Position numbers and translations under genes: made by a program
DNA from: Balneolales bacterium
GTDB taxonomy: Bacteria; Bacteroidota; Rhodothermia; Balneolales; Cyclonatronaceae
DNA length: 63,083 bases
Direction of reading: 5' to 3'
Assembly (NCBI GenBank): GCA_020832405.1
Contig: JAFIET010000003.1
Span: 33,769 to 96,851, forward strand
Shown: piece after piece, positions 53,301-60,833 of the stretch
Layout of the letters: every line of letters begins with the position of its first letter
Position numbering within the stretch: position 1 is the first letter of the stretch
Notes under the pieces: model-generated
What the model was told of the DNA's origin: nothing
The model's input: the letters and a program-made list of their open reading frames with translations, nothing else
Databases searched by the model: none

Positions 53301-56047
53301 CCGAACCAGCTTTCAAATCGGGAAATCTCGCGGGTCAGCACCACGTACTCGCCGGGCAACAGCGCGCGGTCGGTGAGGGTGATGCGCCGGACCGTTGTGG
53401 TGTTGTCCTGAATCCGCCAGCCGTTCAGGTTGATGATTTTCCCGCTCCGGTTGAAAAGCTCAACATACTGCGGGGGCCCGCCCGGAAGCGCATCATCATA
53501 AAAAAACTCACTCACGACCACATCCAAAGCTTCGGCGGGTTCGAAATCGTAGTACACGACCGGCAGCTGTAAATCCCCGAGCGGGTTGCCGAAAATATCG
53601 GTGAGGTTTTGCAGGCTGATGAGGACTTCCTCCCCCGAAACCAGTCCGGAAGCCAGCAGCAGGCGGATTTCGGCGCCCTCTGCGGTGATGCTTTCGATGC
53701 CCTTATCCGGCTCGAGCTGGAAATTGGCCGGGTTTTCGGCTTCATCCTGATCCATCGGTTTTGAAAATTGCAGGGTGATGCGGTTTTCCTCGGGCATGAA
53801 GGCAGCGAGGAGTTCGGGCGGGGTTTCGTCGGGCGGGATGAGGTTGGGCGCACCCGGCGTGCCCGGTAGCGGACCGGGCGAGTCGCCCCAGTTTTCGGCG
53901 AACCAACCGGGCGCGGTTGCAGACCGGCGTTCCAGCGAAACTTCAAAACCGCCCCAATTTGGCCGGTAGCGCAGGGAATCGACCAGCACGCCTTCGGCAT
54001 CGCGAATCACGATATCATCGCCGCCCAGCTTCAGGGCCGAGAACCGGCTGCCCATGTTGATAAGGGGCAGGTTGGGGAACTGCTGCAGCAGGACGGCATC
54101 GGGGGCAAGTACGACATAGGAACCGGGCAGCAGCAGGCGGCGGTCTTCGGTAATCACCCGCTGGTTGCCCGTATCATTATTATAGGTCCAGCCGGCGAGG
54201 TCGAAGGCTTTCTCCGAGCGGTTGTAGAGCTCGATAAAGCGGGACCATCCCGGGGCGGCGCGATACATAAACTCGTTGATGATCACTTCACCCGGTGAAA
54301 CCGGCACTACAGTATAATAGGTGAAGTTCCGGCTTTGCGGCGGCATGGGAACGCCGAAAATGGTCTCGACCCCGGAAACGGTGAGGGTGTAGTCCGCAGC
54401 GGGCAGCATCGGCAGGCTCAGGCTGAGCTGCACTTCCCGGGGGGCGGTTTTCTCAGCTGCCGTTACACTGATGATACCGCTAAGCTGATAATTCCCCGGG
54501 TTTTCAGCGGTAATGCGGTCCGGTTCCCGGTCGAAGCGCAGCAGCAGGGTCTCGCTGTCCGTGAAGGTAACTTCCAGAAACTGAAGTGGTTCGGGATCGG
54601 GTTCGGCGGTGTTGGGCAGGCCGGGGGTGCCGCCAAGCGGATCGGTGCTTTCGGCCCAGTTTTCGGGGCTGTGGGAAATGGCCGTACCCGAGCGGCGCTC
54701 AAGCGCGACTCCGGCACCGCCCCAAACGGCCGGCTCGTAGCGCAGGGAGTCGATGCGCACCTCCTCGGGGTCAAAAATCTTAATCTGATCGGCAGAAGCA
54801 CGGTTCAGGCTCGGAAAGTTACCCATCTCCAGATAATTCCGCGGACCAAAGCGGTCCTCAAGGCCGGCGGCATCACCAGTTAGCACGACCATTTCCTGAG
54901 GCGCCAGGTAAAAGTCAGAAGTTGTGAGGCGGCGTACCGTCGATGTGTTATCCTGAATGCGCCAGCTGTTCAGGTTCAGGGTTTTACCCGATTGATTAAA
55001 AAGCTCAACATACTGTGGCCATCCGGCGGCGGAATCATAGAAAAACTCATTGATTACGATATCGCCGGGCAGGGCGACATCCTCTATAAAAAAGGGAATT
55101 TCGGTGTCGTCCAGTACGCCGCCGGCAGTATCGGTAACACCGGAAAGCTGCAGCAGGTAGGCGCCGCCGGGCAGGGGTTCATCAAAAAGCAGGTCGAGGA
55201 TGCGCCCCGCGCTCAGGGAAAGGCCCGGATCCGGAACCGGGCTGCCGTCGGCACGGGTGATGGTAATGGTACCGGCGTTGACGGTGGCCGGGAGCACTTC
55301 CTCTGAAAAACGCAGCTGCAGTGCAGAGGGAGAAAGCACCTGAAAACCTGCCACAAAAACCGGCATCTTTTCGATGAAAAAATCATCAAAGAAAAAACGG
55401 TCCGTGCGGGTGGCCGTGTAGGTTGCGCGTACGCCAAACCAGGATGAAGTTTCCCAGATGGTATCTGTGGCGGGAGTGCCTTCGGGCTGCGGCTCCGTTT
55501 CGGGCGCTGAGGCCACAAAAAGTGCCCATTCGCCCTCCGGATTTCGGGTTACGCGCACGCGGTACATCACATCCGGTTCAATCAGGGTTTCGCCGGTTAC
55601 GATGATGCGGGCTGCGTTGCCGTCATCAAAGCGCACGATCCGGAAAAATTTATTGCTGCCGGATTCGCCGATTCTCACGGCATAGCCGTTAACGCCCTCG
55701 CGCGAATCGGGCCGGTCGCTTATGAGAAAAACATGCGCCCGGTTGGTGTTGGAGGTCGCAAAACCGTCGAGCCGTACCGAGAACTCCCACAGCCCGTAAC
55801 CGGCAACCGAAGCCGTGCTCAGATAAGATACGCCCGCTGCTGAGGCATTCAGCCGGAGAAGGTTGTTGCCATTTTCTTCAATGATCAGCCAGTTTTCGGC
55901 ATCGCCAGTCCATTCGGGGTTTTCAGTAAAATTGCCGTCCTCAAAAGTTTCATTCAAAATGACCTGCGCAGCAGTCTGTTCCGGCAGCACAGATATAGCA
56001 GCGGCAGCTATCATCAGCAAAATCAGCCATCCGTTTTTAGGTAACAT
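50318..56047 (-). CDS. Giant secreted protein with six lamin-tail domains and gliding/FlgD-type C-terminal domain
   Basis: A 1909-residue secreted protein. A signal peptide (about residues 1-28) precedes a jelly-roll-like domain (about 30-230). Six lamin-tail domains start near residues 328, 584, 840, 1099, 1354 and 1613, each opening with an INEF/INEI-type motif such as GDIVINEFFYD, and about 257 residues apart. Ig-like (SbsA/Big_5-type) domains lie between them (LRFSEEVLPATVNAGTITIT, LQFSKPMDQDEAENPANFQL). The C-terminus (LEPNPFSPDGDGFDDNLFLS, FDRHGRLVRTLADGRPAG) resembles the gliding-motility/FlgD-type sorting end. Lamin-tail domains in bacteria are linked with extracellular or nuclease proteins; no nuclease domain is seen. 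It is likely surface-exposed or adhesive. Confidence 0.88.
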   Translation of the reverse strand: MLPKNGWLILLMIAAAAISVLPEQTAAQVILNETFEDGNFTENPEWTGDAENWLIIEENGNNLLRLNASAAGVSYLSTASVAGYGLWEFSVRLDGFATSNTNRAHVFLISDRPDSREGVNGYAVRIGESGSNKFFRIVRFDDGNAARIIVTGETLIEPDVMYRVRVTRNPEGEWALFVASAPETEPQPEGTPATDTIWETSSWFGVRATYTATRTDRFFFDDFFIEKMPVFVAGFQVLSPSALQLRFSEEVLPATVNAGTITITRADGSPVPDPGLSLSAGRILDLLFDEPLPGGAYLLQLSGVTDTAGGVLDDTEIPFFIEDVALPGDIVINEFFYDSAAGWPQYVELFNQSGKTLNLNSWRIQDNTSTVRRLTTSDFYLAPQEMVVLTGDAAGLEDRFGPRNYLEMGNFPSLNRASADQIKIFDPEEVRIDSLRYEPAVWGGAGVALERRSGTAISHSPENWAESTDPLGGTPGLPNTAEPDPEPLQFLEVTFTDSETLLLRFDREPDRITAENPGNYQLSGIISVTAAEKTAPREVQLSLSLPMLPAADYTLTVSGVETIFGVPMPPQSRNFTYYTVVPVSPGEVIINEFMYRAAPGWSRFIELYNRSEKAFDLAGWTYNNDTGNQRVITEDRRLLLPGSYVVLAPDAVLLQQFPNLPLINMGSRFSALKLGGDDIVIRDAEGVLVDSLRYRPNWGGFEVSLERRSATAPGWFAENWGDSPGPLPGTPGAPNLIPPDETPPELLAAFMPEENRITLQFSKPMDQDEAENPANFQLEPDKGIESITAEGAEIRLLLASGLVSGEEVLISLQNLTDIFGNPLGDLQLPVVYYDFEPAEALDVVVSEFFYDDALPGGPPQYVELFNRSGKIINLNGWRIQDNTTTVRRITLTDRALLPGEYVVLTREISRFESWFGPRNTIAVSNFPSMNRASADRIRIFSGDEVQVDSLQYSPAEWGGAGRALERRSADAISHSPENWATSTDPLLGTPGLPNTAGPDDAPPVFTALTYSGSRTLIARFSRHIDAASAVQPENFDFSGDAEISLIQKTAPREMQLSLSDDLINNTSYSLSVRDVRSIFGVPMPEQSRSFTYFEVGLPDSGSVFITEFMYDRPDGYSRFVELHNTGAEAFDLAGWTLSNDTGTRRPISEESYLLAPGAYAVLAPDESLRDIFPDVPLIDMGSRFPALKTGGDAIVLRTPNGQLADSLSYRPAWGGREVALERRSTAAAAWYPENWGNSPAPLLATPGLPNQIPPDTSPPELLSATAPQPDRIELRFSKSMDPGQAGIIQNYQLLPDPGLSSVGVSGDVIQLRTAAALEAGREYRITLQNLTDIFGNPLGEAQAAVVYLDFVPAGQGDVVINEILYRPVSGQTPRFVEVYNRSGENLDLQGWQLGRSTSLIQLTHPSGQIPVRPGGYLVVTEEPELLGLASGDAGVLRVPAIPAFSQNGDAVFIRNAAGLTVDSLRYEPSWGGNPAAGRAIERRDPESASNDPSNWAAHPTGHSAGAENLAYEPNQSPPQIRFATRTPEGHIELRFSEFVIPDEQTAFALDGLALSVFDFDERRGNRILLSAANGGPVTAFAGTEQTVQVSRLRDVPGNRAGELSIPLAQQLQAGDVVINEIMFQPLSGSRNPFPDQSEYVEFYNRRPYAVNFEGFHIHDEPDFDGQVRRIFPVSTESAWVPANGYAVLFADPQRNFGETRIARFFELDESPMFFRADRSTLSLSTSADAVFLAGADSTLIDSVFYAASWHNPNLSDTRGIALERINPEASGNDASNWGSSVVPAGGTPGSPNSLMQQPADFPAREGLVLEPNPFSPDGDGFDDNLFLSYLLDEPDYLLRVRIFDRHGRLVRTLADGRPAGLSGTLIWDGRRDNGMENRVGIYIVVFEAYNSAAGKTKTFRETVVLARRL

Positions 56048-56238
56048 AAGAAGAATGATTTCAGGAGATAAAAAATTACAGGCCGCATGAAAGCCCGTTC
56101 ATTTAAGAATAACGCCATAAAGAGTGAGCAGGCCGGAAAACCTTACATCACGGATTAAACCTTCAGATCACTTTAATAGCTATGTGTAATTCATTAAGTT
56201 AGGTATTCATCACTCCGGCTCATCAAAACCCGATACTT

Positions 56239-56697
56239 ATGAAAATAGCAGCCCCAAAAAAAATTGCGCTAATCGCCCATGATTCGCGGAAAAACGAAAT
56301 GGTAGAATGGGCAAACCATAACAAAGCTGTGCTTAAACATCACGCGCTTTTCGGCACAGGAACAACCGGATCGAGAATATCAAAAGAAGTTGGTCTGCCA
56401 GTGCACTGCTTCAAAAGCGGACCGCTGGGCGGCGATCAGCAGGTTGGTGCCAAAATCAGCGAAGGTGAAATTGATTTTCTCATCTTTTTCTGGGATCCGC
56501 TTTCAGCGCAACCGCATGATGTTGATGTAAAAGCTTTGCTGCGCCTTTCGGTCTATTATAATATCCCGATTGCCTGCAACCGCTCGACAGCCGACTTCCT
56601 GATAACATCACGACTTCTGGATGGCGACGATTTTGAACCTGCTGAAGAAAAGACGCCGCCCTCAGATGCTGCGTCAGCTGTGGAAAGGGAGCCTTAA
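56239..56697 (+). CDS. mgsA: Methylglyoxal synthase
   Basis: A 152-residue enzyme that converts dihydroxyacetone phosphate to methylglyoxal and phosphate, a bypass of lower glycolysis under phosphate limitation. Family motifs are clear: [20 protein letters not shown], the phosphate loop [26 protein letters not shown] with catalytic Asp66, and [20 protein letters not shown] with the conserved His-Asp. [12 protein letters not shown] closes the active site. The C-terminal 20 residues ([17 protein letters not shown]) are a disordered, acidic tail. The gene stands alone between secreted-protein genes. Confidence 0.95.
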   Translation: MKIAAPKKIALIAHDSRKNEMVEWANHNKAVLKHHALFGTGTTGSRISKEVGLPVHCFKSGPLGGDQQVGAKISEGEIDFLIFFWDPLSAQPHDVDVKALLRLSVYYNIPIACNRSTADFLITSRLLDGDDFEPAEEKTPPSDAASAVEREP

Positions 56698-56880
56698 GGC
56701 ACGGGAATCAAAATTCAGCGCTCAACTGGCAGAACATATTTACCTGATTTAGCAAAACCAAAGGATGTTCCGGCCATCAGAATTTTGCCGGAACCATTAT
56801 CCCGGATTTGTGTTTGTATTAAGCGTATCAATTAAATACATTGTGAATTACTTTAGTCAATCAAAACACAAATAATATCT

Positions 56881-58218
56881 ATGATGTTTAAATACAGTAC
56901 AATTGCGATTGCTGCTGCATTTGCTCTGAGTGTGTTCTCAGCTGATGCATTTGCCCAAAAAGCTCCACAAGCTACTGCAGAGCGCTCCGTAAATACAGCC
57001 CCTGTACTTCAAAATGAAGTACTTTGGGATCAAACTGACAATACCGTAACTAATGGTGCACTTGGTATTTACGACCTTGATGAACCAGAAATATGGGCCG
57101 TTGAAGCCGCTGACGATTTCGTAGTTCCCGAAGGTCAGGTTTGGACCATCACAGCTGTAGAAGCGTTAGGTTTCTATGCTGATCTAATTGGTGAGCCCTT
57201 TTTCGCTAACGTTAACTTTTATGTTGACGAATTCGACCGCCCTGCTGACTCCCCTGAGTTTGAGTTTTTTGAAGCTGAAATTACTTCTTCTGCTGACGGA
57301 ACTATTCTTGTTGAACTTCCGGAAGCTGTAGAGTTGACAGCAGGAATCTGGTGGGTATCAGTTGCTCCCCACATGGATTACTTTGCTGACGGCCGCTGGT
57401 TTTGGTTCGGTAACGGCTCTACCAATGGCGCTGAGTTTCACTGGAGAAATCCGGGCGGAGGATACGCTGACGGCGCAAATACACAATGGACCCGTCAGTC
57501 TGTTTCTTTCCCAACCTTCCCTGTACAGGATCTCGCTTTCCGTGTTTACGGAACTGCTGCTGACGACGCAGGTCCGGAGCTTGGCGCATTCAGCCTGCTT
57601 TCTCCGCCAAACGGCGTTGAAGTTGACCTGACTTTCGAAGGCGAAACTTCTATTGCTATTCAGTGGGAAGCTTCTGAAAATGCTACCGACTATGCCTGGG
57701 TTGCTCACCTCGCAGGCGGCGATCTTGAAGATCCCCTCCTTGACGTGCCAACCGGTGCTGAAACCGAACTCGTACTTACCGACGGTGCTATCTACGACAT
57801 TCTTGTAAGCCTCGGCGTTGAAGCCGGCCAAACAGTTACCATCGACTGGAGCGTAGTAGCTTCTGCCGGTGACAACAGCCGCTTCGCTGACGAAACCTGG
57901 AGTGTTACCTTCACCCTCGTACCGCCAACTAACATTGGCCGCGACGAAATCGTGAGTGGTTTCGAGCTTTCTCAGAACTACCCGAACCCGTTCAACCCAA
58001 CTACCAACATCAGCTTCACCCTGCCACAGGCTTCTGATGTTAGCCTTGAAGTATTCAACATGCAGGGTCAGCGCGTAGCTACCCTTGCTAACGGAAGCTT
58101 CTCTGCCGGTTCACACATCGTTACTTTCGATGCTGCCAGCCTTTCAAGTGGTATTTACCTCTACCGCATGACAGCAGGTGCCTTCACACAGACCAACAAA
58201 ATGATGCTGGTGAAGTAA
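56881..58218 (+). CDS. Secreted protein with C-terminal PNPFNP sorting domain
   Basis: A 445-residue secreted protein. A signal peptide (IAIAAAFALSVFSADAFAQ) precedes a beta-sandwich-like N-terminal domain of about 200 residues (PEIWAVEAADDFVVPEGQVW, IWWVSVAPHMDYF). A fibronectin- or SusE-like module follows (FSLLSPPNGVEVDLTFEGET, TIDWSVVASAG). The end is a type IX-like sorting domain (FELSQNYPNPFNPTTNISFT, SSGIYLYRMTAGAF). Codon use differs from its neighbours, with many GCT, ACT and GAA codons and AT-rich third positions, which may reflect high expression or acquisition. It has its own promoter region and a bidirectional terminator. Its role is not known. Confidence 0.88.
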   Translation: MMFKYSTIAIAAAFALSVFSADAFAQKAPQATAERSVNTAPVLQNEVLWDQTDNTVTNGALGIYDLDEPEIWAVEAADDFVVPEGQVWTITAVEALGFYADLIGEPFFANVNFYVDEFDRPADSPEFEFFEAEITSSADGTILVELPEAVELTAGIWWVSVAPHMDYFADGRWFWFGNGSTNGAEFHWRNPGGGYADGANTQWTRQSVSFPTFPVQDLAFRVYGTAADDAGPELGAFSLLSPPNGVEVDLTFEGETSIAIQWEASENATDYAWVAHLAGGDLEDPLLDVPTGAETELVLTDGAIYDILVSLGVEAGQTVTIDWSVVASAGDNSRFADETWSVTFTLVPPTNIGRDEIVSGFELSQNYPNPFNPTTNISFTLPQASDVSLEVFNMQGQRVATLANGSFSAGSHIVTFDAASLSSGIYLYRMTAGAFTQTNKMMLVK

Positions 58219-58249
58219 GCCCAACGGCTTCAAATCAGGTTTTCTAACC

Positions 58250-58289
58250 AAAAAAGGGAATCACGGCATAAGCTGTGGTTCCCTTTTTT
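58250..58289. terminator. Bidirectional intrinsic terminator
   Basis: A 15-bp stem with one G-T pair (58250-58264 and 58275-58289) with six A on the left and seven T on the right. It separates the convergent secreted-protein gene and the 2H phosphoesterase gene and just reaches the latter's stop codon. Confidence 0.88.
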
Positions 58290-58873
58290 TATGCCCAAAA
58301 ATTTTCGTCAGAGCCTGCTGAAAACGGAAATTCCATATACGTCTCCCAAAATTTTCCGTTGTGCTTTAGCAAATGAAGAGATTTTGCACAAAAAGACGCG
58401 GCAAAGCTGCGGGTTCTGAAACTCTCCCAGGCTTCGGGGAACATTTCCTCCGTGAGGTCGCGGGTTGCAATCGTGCAGTGCGGGTTTATCTGATGAGGGA
58501 TCTTTTCCGGATTCACGCCCGGGAGTTTTCGAAGGACGGGCTTCAGCGCATCATGAAGCGCCCGAACCGGTTCGGGGTTTTCCGGTTTCACAAAAATGAC
58601 GCGGGGCGGAAACGCACCAAAGCCGTTCAGGTGCAGCATAAACGGTTTTCGCGATGCCGCAAAAGCTGAAAGGCGGGCAACTATTTCCGACTCCTGATCC
58701 GGGAGCGCACGAAACGGCATTTGCAGGGTGAAATGCGGCGGCACTTTCAGGGCGTGCTTCGCACCGAAGCGGTCCCTCATTTCGTGCTTAAACGCGGTGA
58801 CCGACTCCGCAATTTCGGGGTTGCTCAGGATGGCGATGAAGTAGAGATTTTTAACGGGTTTTGTGCCTGACAT
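58289..58873 (-). CDS. 2H phosphoesterase (2'-5' RNA ligase-like)
   Basis: A 194-residue protein of the 2H superfamily, related to LigT/ThpR 2'-5' RNA ligases and cyclic phosphodiesterases. The two catalytic His-x-Thr motifs are present, in LKVPPHFTLQMPF near the first third and in INPHCTIATRDL near the last third. I start it at 58873 (MSGTKPVKNLYFIAILSNPE). The longer open frame to 58942 adds 23 residues that do not match the family. It is the only gene on this strand here and shares a bidirectional terminator. The physiological RNA or nucleotide substrate is unknown. Confidence 0.85.
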   Translation of the reverse strand: MSGTKPVKNLYFIAILSNPEIAESVTAFKHEMRDRFGAKHALKVPPHFTLQMPFRALPDQESEIVARLSAFAASRKPFMLHLNGFGAFPPRVIFVKPENPEPVRALHDALKPVLRKLPGVNPEKIPHQINPHCTIATRDLTEEMFPEAWESFRTRSFAASFCAKSLHLLKHNGKFWETYMEFPFSAGSDENFWA

Positions 58874-59046
58874 GTCGGTTTTCCTGAAATAATTTGGGAA
58901 TGTTAAATATCGGGCTAAATCAACTTCATAGCAGATTACCAAAGTTCAGACCTTTCATATTTGTCAGGCAGGATTCAGCTGGCATTCAGATCCGGAAAGA
59001 AAAAATCGCTTCAGCTCTGCCAATATGCTGATTTGAAGCCTCATTT

Positions 59047-59084
59047 TGACTCAATCGGGGACATAAATGACTCAAATGGGGACA
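59047..59084 (+). repeat. Two 17-bp direct repeats, possible mobile-element end relic
   Basis: TGACTCAATCGGGGACA (59047-59063) and TGACTCAAATGGGGACA (59068-59084) match at 15 of 17 positions with a 21-base period. They sit in the spacer before the FGE-fold gene. Closely spaced short terminal repeats of this kind resemble the ends of IS21-type elements, but no transposase is present in the window. Confidence 0.5.
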
Positions 59085-59166
59085 CTTAAAAGGAAGTCCA
59101 TTTAATAAGTTGGTTCAGTGTTTGAACAGAAACACGGTACAGAAACCAGAACTAACTTACTACCTA

Positions 59167-60687
59167 ATGAAAAAGCTGTTTTCACTTTTCATTTTGCTTT
59201 TTGTATGCCATGCTGCAAAGGCAAACGACATCCGGGTTTCAAACGGCACCCTGGGAGAACAAAATACTGCCGAGGGCTACCGGATAATTGAGTTCGACCT
59301 AAGCTGGGAGAACTCATGGCGCACAGACAACCTTTTCCCCGATGATGGCCATTCAGCCGGTAACTGGGATGCTGCCTGGGTTTTCATAAAATACAGCGCT
59401 GACTTTGGGCAGTGGCGGCACGCCAAACTCCACTACAGCGGTCACAGCACCGGCGCCGGCACACCCGCAACGCTCGATATTGGGGTACCCAACGAGCGGG
59501 AAGCTTTTCACATCTCAGACAACCCCGGAGTTGGGGCATTCATATACCGCAGTGAGGAAGGCAGCGGCACCTTTTCAACTACGGGCAACAAGCTGCGCTG
59601 GAATTACGCCATCGATGGCGTTGCCGACGACGCTTATATCACCATCCGGATCTTTGCCATTGAAATGGTGTACGTGGCTCCGGGTCCCTTTTGGCTGGGT
59701 AGCGGTGCTACAGAAACCGGCAGTTTCTTTGCGGGCGGCGAGACAGGCAGCACGCCCTTTTTGGTAACCGAAAACTGGAACGGCTGCATCCAGAATATAG
59801 CCGGCTGCCTATGGGGTAACTCTACAACGGGTAACAGCACCATTGGCGGCCCCGGCAGCCTCAACCCAGATTTCCCGACCGGTATCGACGGCTTCTACAG
59901 CATGAAATATTCCGTTAGTCAGCAACAGTACGTGGACTTCCTCAATACCTTAACCCCATCGCAGGCTACGGCCCGCGCATACACGGGCGGCGCCTTCCGG
60001 AATGGAATCAGCCTGTCCGACGGGAGGTATCAGACAAGCAACCCGTTTGTGAGCAACAATTTTATGACCTGGATGGACGGCGCTGCTTTTGCGGACTGGG
60101 CCGGTCTGAGACCCATGACCGAAACTGAATTTGAAAAAGCCGCCCGCGGCCCCGCAGCCCCTGTTCCGGGCGAGTATGCCTGGGGCAACACCTCTGCTGT
60201 ACGGGCTACAGGTCTTGCGAATGCGGGCCAGCCCAACGAGACAGCGACACCTGAAAATGCCAACGTCAATTTCATGGTTGGCGCAACGCCTGCTTTTGGT
60301 CCCATTCGTGTAGGCGCTTTTGCTTTCGGAAGCACAACACGGGAAGCATCCGGCGCCGGGTACTGGGGGATAATGGAACTCAGCGGTAATATGTGGGAAC
60401 GACCCGTTACCGTCGGGCAAGACAGAGGCCGGGCATTCACTGGTTTGCATGGGGACGGAACACTTCACCCAAGTGGCAATGGCAGGGTAGAGAACTGGCC
60501 GGGCAACGGTGCTAACGGAATTGGAGGAGCCATTGGCTCGGGGTTCCGCGGCGGCTCACTGAACGATCAGCAAATTGAGCTCTCTGTTTCGCGGCGATTT
60601 TCTGCTTCTATCGCCGATGAAAGTCGTTTTCAAAACTATGGCTTCCGCGGGGTACGGTCGCTTCCATCTGCGGTCATGAACCCGTAA
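59167..60687 (+). CDS. Secreted SUMF1/FGE-fold protein lacking the catalytic cysteines
   Basis: A 506-residue secreted protein. The ORF opens at 59110, but the signal peptide begins at the ATG at 59167 (MKKLFSLFILLFVCHAAKAN). Residues about 20-185 form a beta-rich domain often seen before FGE modules. The formylglycine-generating-enzyme fold follows (FWLGSGATETGSFF, YSMKYSVSQQQYVDFLNTLT, GLRPMTETEFEKAARGP, YWGIMELSGNMWERPV, FRGGSLNDQQIELSVSRRFS, FQNYGFRGVRS). The Cys pair that carries out oxidation in true FGE is absent in the RGGS...RR segment, so it is probably a structural or binding relative. The sorting and partner are unknown. Confidence 0.85.
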   Translation: MKKLFSLFILLFVCHAAKANDIRVSNGTLGEQNTAEGYRIIEFDLSWENSWRTDNLFPDDGHSAGNWDAAWVFIKYSADFGQWRHAKLHYSGHSTGAGTPATLDIGVPNEREAFHISDNPGVGAFIYRSEEGSGTFSTTGNKLRWNYAIDGVADDAYITIRIFAIEMVYVAPGPFWLGSGATETGSFFAGGETGSTPFLVTENWNGCIQNIAGCLWGNSTTGNSTIGGPGSLNPDFPTGIDGFYSMKYSVSQQQYVDFLNTLTPSQATARAYTGGAFRNGISLSDGRYQTSNPFVSNNFMTWMDGAAFADWAGLRPMTETEFEKAARGPAAPVPGEYAWGNTSAVRATGLANAGQPNETATPENANVNFMVGATPAFGPIRVGAFAFGSTTREASGAGYWGIMELSGNMWERPVTVGQDRGRAFTGLHGDGTLHPSGNGRVENWPGNGANGIGGAIGSGFRGGSLNDQQIELSVSRRFSASIADESRFQNYGFRGVRSLPSAVMNP

Positions 60688-60833
60688 TAAGAGTTGAATC
60701 ATTCTTTTTTCTACAACAAAAGGCCCAAATTACCTGTCAGGATCTAAAGTTCTTCCGCGCAGCTACTGTTTCGCTTGCAGCACTGCGCTGTTTGCCGGAA
60801 AATCAGTTTATAACAAAACAATACTTTCTACCT

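Noticed and set aside
52181-53572. 463-codon plus-strand frame within the lamin-tail gene
   Set aside because: It is antisense to repeated, GC-rich coding sequence, which makes long chance frames common; no recognisable protein features.
58874-58942. N-terminal extension of the 2H phosphoesterase
   Set aside because: The 23 added residues do not match the family, while MSGTKPVKNLYFIAI is a typical start.
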